Assembly: GCA_964016885.1 (NCBI GenBank)
Contig: OZ024742.1
Span: 8,798,662-8,862,661 of the forward strand
From: Eledone cirrhosa
Lineage: Eukaryota > Mollusca > Cephalopoda > Octopoda > Eledonidae
DNA: 64,000 nucleotides
Direction: 5' to 3'
Position numbers and translations under genes: made by a program. Of the stretch, positions 45,950-55,299 are shown one piece after another; the first letter of the stretch is position 1; the number at the start of each line of letters is the position of its first letter. The notes beneath the pieces are model-generated. The model saw only the letters and a list, made by a program, of their open reading frames with translations. It was not told the origin of the DNA and did not search any database.

Positions 45950-48900
45950 ATGGCCAATATAAGAGTTGGATGTGTGAACGTACGCGGCCTGGGGATGCCC
46001 TGGAAACAGGGCAAACTCTTAAACGACCTCAGGTCACACAGTATGGATGTGGTAGCCATTTGCGAGTCCAGGATCCACAGCGAGCGACAGCTGGCCCACA
46101 TCTTCGATGACTTTGAGATCTACGCATCTCTCTGTCAACCGGGGGGGGGGGGGGGGAGTTGCCGTTTTGCTGCGGAAACACCTGGGCCTCGTAACACAGA
46201 CGGTACATCTGGACCCGGAGGGTCGACTGGTGGTCCTAGACGTTGACGATAGTGAAGGTGGAGCCTTCAGGCTGGTGGCCGCATATGCCCCATCCGTGAT
46301 ACCGCGGCCAGACTTCTTCAAACGTCTAGAGACTTTTCTGGGAACGTCCCGCTCCTTGCTTTTAGTGGGGGACTGGAATGGAATCCTAGATGCACGTTGG
46401 GACTATGTGGGAGCATGTCCCGATAACAGCCTCAAACAGTTAATCGACCGATTTGACCTGGCCGATAGATATCGACTAAATTTTCCGACTGCGCCACTGT
46501 GGACGTGGAGTAATCGTAGCGGAACATCTAGATCGTACCTAGATAGGGTTCTAGTTAGAAATAAGGATAGGGACATGTTAAGCTGTCCACAAATGTTCAT
46601 GGTTGCCTATTCAGATCACAAACTAGTGAACTGCATGGCCAACCTTCATAGAACCCATAGATAAGGACCCGGCAACTGGAAGCTGAACTTGTCGTTACCG
46701 ACAAGCAAAGCCTTCAGTAGACGGATTAGCACTTTAGTTAAACAGCACTTGACAGGGGCCATTGTCAACAACAGATGGTGGTACTCTCTCAAGAGGGCAG
46801 GTAGTTTAGACTCGATAGTTTTTAGTAAAGAATAAGCGTTAGATAGAAATAGAACCGAGAAGGAACTGGTAGATAAAGTAGAAGAGGCAATTAGAGGTGA
46901 CAATGTAGCCAGCGTGGTAGCAACAAGAACGGCCTTGGATCAGTTCTTCGACGCAAAGCACGAGTGCTGCGTTGTCAGAAGCAAAATACGTGCTCTGGGA
47001 AACGAGGGAGCCAATGCTGTTAGCTGGGCCCGAGTGACGGAGGCAAAATGTGGCAACAAGTGCACGATTCGGTCTTTGAAGGACCAAAACGGACGCATGA
47101 TACGTGAGCCGAAGCAGATGTGTGCGGCCTTTCAGCGGCTCTTTGCTCAACTGTTCGGGAGGGGCAGCGCGCCGGGAGGGGCTATGGAATTTGGTCCATA
47201 CCTCAACGGCCTACCGCGACTCTCGGACAGCGAGGCAAAGTTCTGCGAAAAGCCGATTTCAGCCGCTGAGATAGGGGACGCGCTGAGCCAATGCGGCAAA
47301 CGCAAATCTCCAGGTCTCGACGGTCTACCCTACGAATCTTACGTAGCAATGCCGGACTTATTCTCCGGTCTCCTGGAAGCGGTCTACTGCAACTGGCAAC
47401 AAGGAAGGGAGAATACCCAGTTCTGTAACCGGGGGCGTGGTCACACTAATCAGGAAGGACGAGAATAAGGGGGATGACATAGGCAACTTCCGGCCCATAA
47501 CTCTGCTAAACACAGAGTTACAGATTTTGGCCAAGGTGTTGGCAGAGAGGCTGGCGCTTGTCTTCGAGAACCTGGTGGGAGAAGCGCAGACATGCGCAAT
47601 CCCGACGAGGTCCATACATGACAACCTCCACCTCATGCGATACATCATAGTGAGGGTAGGGAGTAAACCCGGCTTCGGTGGGGCCCTGATCAACTTGGAT
47701 CAGTCTAAGGCTTTCGAAAGGGTTGACCATCGTTACCTGGACGCGGTGCTCGAGGCGGCAGGCTTTGGACCCGTGTTCAGGGGCTGTATTGCTGCAATGC
47801 ACAACAGCAACATCTGCTCAAGGGTCAAGGTGAACGGCTGCCTCTCGGAGTCGTTCCATATTACGCGATCCATTCGACAGGGATGCCCTCTCTCCTCCCT
47901 TCTGTACGTACTGACTCTCGAGCCACTACTGCGGAAGTTGGAGCTATTGCAGGGCATCCCTCTGGAACCGGGACTGCGGAAAGCGGCGTCGGCCTACGCC
48001 GACGACGTGACAGTAATGGTGTCGTGCGCCTCGCAAATCGAGGAAGTCGGCACCTTACTGAAGGAATACGAAAGTTTCACAGGAGCGAAGCTGAACCGGG
48101 ACAAGTCCATCGGTTTGCAACTCGGATCGTGGAGAGGAAACCGATGCCTTCCGATGGCGTCGTTGGACGCTGGACGGAAGGACCGGTAAAGCTGCTCGGG
48201 GTCTGGTTTGGTCCTGACCTCCAGGTGGAGAAGACCTAGAACGAAGTGACGGCCAAGGTGTTTGCACTCACCCAGAAGTGGGCCGAGTGCAAACTATCCT
48301 TGAAAGGTCGAGCGGAGGTGGCGAACACTTTTATAGCGTCCGCCATCTACTACCGCTTGACCATCGTGCCTTGTCCAGCCAAAACGCTCACCACCTTTGG
48401 AAGAGGCGGGCTCCTTTGGTGAGAAGATCCATCTGTTGCCAACACCCTTCTAACGGAGGGCTGGGTATGCCGTGGTTGACGATGCGCAAACACGCGTTCA
48501 GGCTGCGGCATCTCTACGTATTCCTCACCGGACAACCGGTGTCGGCCCCGTTCGTGAGGCGAGCCTTCCCACGACTCGTCTCGCTGACCGAGCTGCAGTC
48601 CTGGGTCAAGCAAAGACCGAGGAAAATAGGCGACTGACACATCGAATGTGCTCAGGCGCTCACAGCCCTCTGCCAGGCGGACCCGGCGATCAGTGGAGAC
48701 TCCACTTCGTCATTCTATAGAGGGTTGATCCGCAGCAAGTGCGACGACGCGCTCGGTGAAACTCTAGGCGTAGAGGAAGATGAACTGGCCAGTCTGTTCT
48801 GTAGGACCTACCGCCCAGGACCGATGGACAACTTCCAAAATCCCTGGCAGTGCTAGCGAGGAGCTCTACCAGTTCGAGACAGGCTCTACAGACATGGGCG

Positions 48901-49345
48901 TCCGGGCAGGGACCCTGCAAAAAAAATCTGTCCGAGGTGCGTGCGAGACGAAGAAACCGTCGCGTACGCATTCATATACTGCCCGGGCGTCACTGATCTG
49001 TGGGGCTATGTAGAACGACTATTGTCGCAGGTGGGACCAATCCGGTTGACCACCGAGTCCATTGTCATGGTCAAACCGCCACCCTCCTTCAAAAACGAAG
49101 GAGAGGCGGTTTTCCTTTGTGTGATAGCTATGGCGAAAGAGGTTGTATGGTGGACAAGGTTGAAAGGGCTGAGGTCAGACACCTTTCTCTCCGGCCAACA
49201 ACTGATTCTTTTTTTCAAATACCACTTTGGAAGAAGAATCAGGATGGAGAGAGAGGTGCTGTACCCCAGCAAGTTTTATGAAAGGTGGGTGAAAGTGGCG
49301 AGAATGGCCCGAGTGAATGGGCCTTCTCTCTATGTCAGCCTGTAG
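45950..49345 (+). pseudogene. LINE copy D ORF2 pseudogene
   Basis: ATG at 45950 opens MANIRVGCVNVRGLGMPWKQ with the first endonuclease Asn motif, then VAICESRIHSERQL. A run of about 17 G at 46141-46157 shifts the frame. The endonuclease then reads LLVGDWNGILDARWDYVG, PLWTWSNRSGTSRSYLDR and AYSDHKLV, to a stop at 46662. Further pieces run 46914-47468 (KSPGLDGLPYESYVAMPD) and 47437-48189 (NFRPITLLN, DQSKAFERVDHRYL, RQGCPLSSLLYVLTL, SAYADDVTVMVS). The C-terminus 48941-49345 has DEETVAYAFIYC and ends VNGPSLYVSL. The YADD box is intact, but at least five frame breaks separate the parts. Confidence 0.83.
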
Positions 49346-49599
49346 GTTGAGGAAAAGGAGGAGGAGAGGAAAGGAGTACAAGCTCTTCGTACTCCTGGGG
49401 ATGAGGGTTGCACATTTTTTTTCGGGGGTATGTGTTACCCATATAAACTGTCTCCCTCTATTGGGGAAAATCGACTAACTTTTAAATTCCATCTGTGATA
49501 ACATTTTACACGTTTTTATTGTATGTAAACTTCCCCCTTTGTATTTGTCCCCTTCTTTTGTGCCCCTGTTGCTAATAAAGAAATATATCTATCTATCTA

Positions 49600-50050
49600 C
49601 CAATCAATCCCAATTTATCATCACATCCTTCAGAAGTATTAAACACTTGCATGACAAGAATAAAAAATGGGGTGGGTGGGGGTGATAGCGGGGTGAGAGA
49701 GAGAGGCGAGGGTAAAAATAAAAAGACGAAATGTATTTAACACAGTTGAATGACTTCACGAAGTGTTGTGTGTTATACTAGGTTTATCAGTTGAAGTTTA
49801 GCTGGCAGCTAATCTTCCGTGTTGTCCGTTGACGTAGCGTGGCAATATTAAACTGATGTGATTAGTGGACAAGACAAGAGAAACGATAGAAAGAAGAGAA
49901 GAAGTAGAGATGATACAAGGAGGAGATCTGAGGGAATAAGGCGGGACTGGCAGCAGAATATGATGCCTTCCAAACTGTGACTGGATAACAGAAAGACAGT
50001 TTGTTTGATGAATCATTTCAGGATATGGTCAGTAGTAGCGAAAATAATTG
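49600..50050. other. Unassigned sequence
   Basis: A purine-rich stretch at 49665-49735, then mixed sequence. I see no gene, repeat family or structured element. Confidence 0.5.
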
Positions 50051-50083
50051 AAGGAAAGGATGCACACGTCCTTAGAAAATCCT

Positions 50084-50085
<2 letters not shown>

Positions 50086-50115
<30 letters not shown>

Positions 50116-50118
50116 CTA
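50086..50118. repeat. AAC microsatellite
   Basis: (AAC)n of about 30 bp, followed by about 100 bp of AT-rich sequence leading into the SINE pair. Confidence 0.9.
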
Positions 50119-50221
50119 TAAAATAATAATAAGAATAATTTCTTTTTATTTTCCCCAAGGATCCAAAACATTTAGGTCGATACAAAGACAAAATAATAGT
50201 AAAACTAATAATTATATGAAT

Positions 50222-50404
50222 AATAATTGTTTCTACTTTTGGTACAAGGCCAGCAATTACCCAGTACATTATTGGCACTTTATTTTATCGACCCCGTAGG
50301 GATGAAAGGCAATGTTAACAGCGGGATTTGAACTCAGAATGACAAGGGCCATAACTCTATGCGTCAAAGCATGTTGCCCAAACCTTACCGATGCTGCCAA
50401 TCCA
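50222..50404 (-). repeat. SINE, - orientation, left half of a head-to-head pair
   Basis: Tail to body (gtttctacttttggtacaag, tttatcgaccccgtagggat), B-box complement gggatttgaactcag, and head complement ending ttaccgatgctgccaatcca at about 50403. Near full length. Confidence 0.85.
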
Positions 50405-50590
50405 CCGGCAGTATCGCTAGAGGGTCTGACGTCATGCTTTGCACCAAAGAGTTACGCCCCTGTATGATTTGAGTTCAAATCACGCCGAGGTTAACTTTGC
50501 CTTTCATCCTTACGGGGTCGATAAATTAAAGTACCAGTAATGTACTGGATAATTGCTGGCCTTGGGCCAAAAGTAGAAACAATTATATAA
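50405..50590 (+). repeat. SINE, + orientation, right half of a head-to-head pair
   Basis: It starts ggcagtatcgctagagggtc (A-box region). It continues gatttgagttcaaatcacgc (B box), ccttacggggtcgataaatt and ggataattgctggccttggg, and ends caattatataa. It abuts the minus-strand SINE at its 5' end, forming a palindrome of about 370 bp. Confidence 0.85.
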
Positions 50591-50599
50591 ATAATAATA

Positions 50600-50800
50600 T
50601 ACTGGAGTTAATGATGATGGTGGTGGCGGTAGGATGGTGAGGATGATGATGACGATGGTGATGATGATATTGGTAATGGTCATGATGATGATGGTGAAGT
50701 TGATGATGATGATGGTAATAGTGAGGATATTGACGGTAACGGTGATGATACTGATGATGGTGGTATTGATGATGATTATAATGATGATGATGAAACACAA
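50600..50800. repeat. GAT-rich trinucleotide tract
   Basis: Imperfect gatgatgatggtgg-type triplets over about 190 bp. Confidence 0.85.
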
Positions 50801-50904
50801 GTATTCTACTTGAAGGTTTACATGCAGTTGAGGAAGGAAGGGAAATAAGGACAATAAAATAAAATGGACAACAAAAACAAACAAAACATTCCCTCCCTTC
50901 CCCC

Positions 50905-51090
50905 CACTTCATCTCACCCTACCCACCACACCCTCTTCATCTCACCCTACCCCAACACACCCACCTCACCCCACCCCACCACACCCACCTCATCTCACCC
51001 TACCCCACCACACCCACTTCATCTCACCCTACCCCACCACACCCACTTCATCTCACCCTACCCCACCACACCCACCTCACCCCACTCCGC
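50905..51090. repeat. 29-bp C-rich minisatellite
   Basis: Imperfect units built from catctcaccctaccccacca plus cacccactt, about six copies, strongly C-rich on the + strand. Confidence 0.85.
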
Positions 51091-51109
51091 AGAAATCCCT
51101 CACAAATCC

Positions 51110-51434
51110 CCAAAGATAGAAATTAAAGGGAAAAGGGATGAGAGCGGGGAGTAAATAAATGAGAGAGAAAGAGAGAGGGGGAGAGGGTGAAATAAAAAAG
51201 ATAAGGGGTTGATAAAGAGAGGTAAAGGGGAGGAAGGGGAGGTATAAATAAATAAATAAAATGTGGTAAGACGTGAGATATAATTTATGAAAGAAAGGTG
51301 AGAGGGACATTTGAGATGGTAAGGGAGGAGGGGGAGGAGGAGAAAGGGAAAGAAGGAGAGGGTGGTAGTAGAAGGGGGAAGGGGAGAAGAAGCAGAAGAA
51401 GTAGAGGAGAAGGAAAAGAACAGGAGGATGAAGG
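51110..51434. repeat. Purine-rich low-complexity tract
   Basis: GA-rich sequence on the + strand with short repeats (aaataaataaat at 51246). No gene is visible. Confidence 0.8.
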
Positions 51435-51450
51435 GTAGTAGTAGTAGTAT

Positions 51451-51507
<57 letters not shown>

Positions 51508-51542
51508 TAGTAGTAGTAGTAGTAGTAGTAGTATCAGTAGTG

Positions 51543-51576
<34 letters not shown>

Positions 51577-51604
51577 CAGCAGTAGTAGTAGTAGTAGAAG
51601 TAGC

Positions 51605-51639
<35 letters not shown>

Positions 51640-51675
51640 AAGTAGTAATAGTAGTAGTAGTAGTAGTAGCAGTAT

Positions 51676-51729
<54 letters not shown>

Positions 51730-51734
51730 AAATG

Positions 51735-51782
<48 letters not shown>

Positions 51783-51793
51783 ATAGCAGCAGC

Positions 51794-51852
<59 letters not shown>

Positions 51853-51925
51853 TAGTAGTAGTGGTAGTAGTAGTAGTAGTAGTGGTAGTAGTAGTAGTGG
51901 TAGTAGTAGTGGTAATAGGAAAATA
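51435..51925. repeat. GTA trinucleotide array
   Basis: About 490 bp of (AGT)n with scattered agc, ggt, aga and att interruptions. It yields poly-Ser, poly-Val and poly-Thr frames, all artefacts. Confidence 0.97.
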
Positions 51926-52009
51926 TTTTATTTTAATTTTCCCAGAGAAAAAAGTTAATAAACGGAAGTGGTGTACATATTCAATATATAGAGGGACTGG
52001 ACAACATAA

Positions 52010-52912
52010 TGGAAACACCATAGCATCATAGCAGGAAACACCTAGCACCATAGCAGGAAACACCTAGCACCATAGCAGGAAACACCATAGCATCATAGCA
52101 GGAAACACCTAGCATCATAGCAGGAAACACCATAGCATCATAGCAGGAAACACCTAGCACCATAGCAGGAGACACCATAGCATCATAGCAGGAAACACCT
52201 AGCACCATAGCAGGAGACACCTAGCATCATAGCAGGAAACACCATAGCATCATAGCAGGAGACACCTAGCATCATAGCAGGAAACACCTAGCATCATAGC
52301 AGGAAACACCATAGTATCATAGCAGGAAACACCATAGCATCATAGCAGGAAACACCTAGCACCATAGCAGGAAACACCATAGCATCATAGCAGGAGACAC
52401 CTAGCATCATAGCAGGAAACACCATAGTATCATAGCAGGAAACACCATAGCATCATAGCAGGAAACACCTAGCACCATAGCAGGAAACACCATAGCATCA
52501 TAGCAGGAGACACCTAGCATCATAGCAGGAAACACCATAGTATCATAGCAGGAAACACCATAGCATCATAGCAGGAAACACCTAGCATCATAGCAGGAAA
52601 CACCATAGTATCATAGCAGGAAACACCTAGCATCATAGCAGGAATCACCATAGCATCATAGCAAGAAACACCTAGAATCATAGCAGGAAACACCTAGCAT
52701 CATAGCAGGAAACACCATAGCACCATAGCAGGAAACACCTAGCATCATAGCAGGAATCGCCATAGCATCATAGCAGGAAACACCTAGAATCATAGCAGGA
52801 AACAGCTAGCATCATAGCAGGAAACACCATAGCATCCTAGCAGGAAACACCCAGCATCATAGCAGGAAACACCATAGTATCATAGCAGGAAACACCTAGC
52901 ATCATAGCATCA
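52010..52912. repeat. 22/23-bp minisatellite (about 40 units)
   Basis: Two unit types alternate irregularly: catagcaggaaacacctag plus cac or cat, and catagcaggaaacaccatag plus cat. A block of several units (tagtatcatagcaggaaaca and neighbours) recurs near 52310, 52430 and 52545, so higher-order copying has occurred. Confidence 0.95.
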
Positions 52913-53008
52913 TCATTTTGAAATCTCTATAAAACCGTCAAAAGCTTGTTTATTTTTATGTTTTTTGATTTATTATTAGTAGTGTTGCTAATATTTATAT
53001 ATATGTAT

Positions 53009-53295
53009 AGGAACAAGTATGACCCCGACGGCAGAGCTCAAGCCGGTTCGATGGCTAATTCTGGACTAAAAAAGAATGTTTAGCCTGGTAAATAAATAGC
53101 CGAACAATCAGGGGGTAATTCCTTATATGGGAAGATAATAATTGTCAAAAGGATTGGTCAAAAATGTGTTGTAAAGACAGATGATTGTATCATGGCATTT
53201 GGTGGGAGGTAGGGGTAGCTGAACTTGCCGGTATTTAGTCCAGAATTAGTCGTCGAAACAGCTTGAGCTCTGCAGTCGGGGTCATACTTGTTCCT
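53009..53295. mobile_element. Fold-back element with ~60-bp arms
   Basis: The left arm 53009-53070 (aggaacaagtatgaccccga ... ctaattctggactaaa) is inverted at 53235-53295 (ttagtccagaattag ... tcggggtcatacttgttcct). The loop is about 165 bp with no coding frame. The sequence after the right arm (ggtgcgttatggtccatctg ... cgttatatata) recurs at 61865-61905, so the family is dispersed. Confidence 0.75.
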
Positions 53296-53373
53296 ATTAC
53301 CCACTCTACTACCCTAAGTATTGAGTACTTTGGTGCGTTATGGTCCATCTGGTTCCTTACCACATTGCCTTCG

Positions 53374-53375
<2 letters not shown>

Positions 53376-53453
<78 letters not shown>

Positions 53454-53483
53454 GACGTAAAAAAAGAAAATTATAAAAATTAA

Positions 53484-53577
<94 letters not shown>

Positions 53578-53585
53578 CATATCTA

Positions 53586-53638
<53 letters not shown>
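53376..53638. repeat. TA microsatellites
   Basis: Two TA arrays (53376-53448 and 53486-53638) separated by about 36 bp. The second joins the terminus of the inverted ~740-bp element. Confidence 0.97.
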
Positions 53639-53639
<1 letters not shown>

Positions 53640-53641
<2 letters not shown>

Positions 53642-54380
53642 GGAAAATTTGAACGGGAACAAAACAGAGAGGCAGTACAACGAATGTTTATTAATTTCAC
53701 GCTCTTGAGAGTGCGGTGGTGGTGGGGAACGACGTTTCGGGCATAAGCCCTTCTTCAGGTGAAAAGTGTGTGGGAAGAGAGTTCAAAGGGTGTGTAGGGG
53801 AGTGGTGGAGAGACATATAGCGAAAAGGGGTGGGAGGAACCGGTGCGAATGAAATTAAAAATAAAAGCATGATCAAAATAAAATAAAATTAAAATGGGGT
53901 AAAACTGGTGGTGGAAGGGTGTGGGGTGTGTAGGGGTGGTGTCGGGTGGAGTGGGGAGAGGGGGTGTCCGAGCGGGGAGGGCTGAAGGTGGTGTGTGTGT
54001 GTAGGTGTACGTGTGTGTGTGTGTATGTGAAAGCAAGGGTTGGGGGAAGAACGGGGTTGCATGTTCAGGAAGAGGTGTGTGTGGGGTGGGGTGTAGGTCG
54101 GAGTGTGTGTGCGTGTGTAGATAGAGGGGTGGAGGGAGAGGAATCCGGAGGCTGAATGTGTAAATATGTGGTGGAAAGCACGTTTGTGTGGGGTTTAAGC
54201 GTGTTGTGGGTGTTGGTGGCGTGTGGGAAAAAAAGTTTTTTGGGTGTGTGTGTGGGTGAGTTATAAAGTTGATTCCGTAAGAAGATGTGGTTGAATGATT
54301 GGTAAACTCCTAGGATGGTAGTTGATTCCGTGGTCAAGGTCCACATACGAGTAATCCATGAAGAGATGGTCGGAAGAGGA
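53640..54380 (-). mobile_element. ~740-bp hammerhead-bearing element, left copy (-)
   Basis: On the - strand it begins near ctcttccgaccatctcttca (54380) and runs through a C/A-rich middle. It ends with a hammerhead-like core (53758-53731), caagagcgtgaaattaataa and gttcccgttcaaattttcca beside a TA array. The copy at 60411-61163 is in the opposite orientation. Both ends point outward. No convincing protein is encoded; a minus-strand frame of 93 residues shares only scattered similarity with the other copy (FPHAT, TTYLH). It resembles a retrozyme or the terminal part of a Penelope-like element; neither is proven. Confidence 0.7.
53731..53758 (-). ncRNA. Hammerhead-ribozyme-like core, left copy
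   Basis: The - strand reads CTGAAGA, then A, stem GGGC-TTAT-GCCC, then GAAACGTC. The CUGANGA and GAAA boxes, stem II and a UC cleavage dinucleotide are in hammerhead order. Stem III would be only the palindromic ACGU, which could form between two molecules. One extra A follows the CUGANGA box, and stem I is weak, so activity is uncertain. Confidence 0.45.
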
Positions 54381-55126
54381 GAGATGTGGGGTGCGCGCGC
54401 AACAGGAAGTGGTCAAGGCAGTAGGAGTGCTGTGTGTCTGTGTGTGCTGGGAGGTGGTCAGAGGGCATAGCAGCAGTAGGGTGTTATGTTAAAGGGGCGA
54501 GGATGTGTAGGTGTGAAAGTTGGAGTGAGGAGGGTTTGTGTGTATTAGTAGATGTGTTAGTGGGATGATTGAGTGTTTGAGAAAGGGTGTGGGTGGAGCG
54601 GGGAGAGAAGGGTGTGGGGGTCGATGGAGTGAGTGTGGTGTACTGGTGTGTGTGTAGTTTGATGAAGGGGGTGTTAGTGGGTGTTAGTATACGGGAGGTG
54701 GAGAAAGGGTTGAAAGCGGGTGTGAGTGGGGGTTAGTGGTGGTAGGGTGTGTAGAGTTGGTGGTGTACGAGGGTGTGGTGTACGTGTGCGTGGGGTTGGG
54801 GGGTGTTAGTGATGTTACTTGCGTGTGGAGTGGGTGGTGTAAGTCGGTGCGTGTGATCGTGTGCTTGGGGTCAGGGGGTGTTAGTGATGTTGGTTGCGGG
54901 GTGGAGGGATGGATGCGTGGGGGGTTGAGGGTTAGTGGTGGTAGTAGGGTGTATGTTTAGTGTGAGCGCGTGTATATATGTAGCGGTGGGTGGGTGCGTG
55001 TGATAAGGATGGGGGAGGAGAATAAGGGAGGGATGTTAGTATGTTAGTTGGGGAAGGGTGGTCGGATGTGGGGTGAGGTAGAGGCGCTAGTGTTGTTAGT
55101 TGTGGGGTGGGTGGTGAAAAGGAGGG

Positions 55127-55187
<61 letters not shown>

Positions 55188-55230
55188 TATGTATATATGG
55201 ATATCAATATATATATATATATATATATAA
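54381..55230 (+). repeat. GT-rich low-complexity region and TA array
   Basis: About 750 bp of GT-rich sequence with repeated tgttagtg/ggtggtgt pieces and no gene. TA arrays occupy 55128-55182 and 55206-55229. Confidence 0.85.
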
Positions 55231-55299
55231 TATAACTGAACGAAAAAGAAAGACGAACACAGATATATTCATATATGTGTTTAAATCGTAACTCATAAG

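Larger units (their letters stand above)
43763..49583 (+). mobile_element. Tx1-like LINE, copy D, with 5' UTR
   Basis: The 5' UTR starts right after (TATC)n. ORF1, middle ORF (45569-45916), ORF2 (from 45950) and the 3' UTR with hairpins (49373-49395 and 49407-49438) follow. AATAAAG lies at 49574, and the element ends in atatctatctatctacc. All family parts are present, but frames are broken in several places. With copy B it forms a second subfamily in ORF2. Confidence 0.87.

Noticed and set aside
45915..45950. A 34-nt intron between middle ORF and ORF2 in copy D
   Set aside because: Far shorter than usual metazoan introns, and splicing there would not join the two frames in register; kept only as a donor-site observation.
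51077..52063. Poly-Thr, poly-Ser and poly-Val frames
   Set aside because: Direct consequence of the GTA trinucleotide array.
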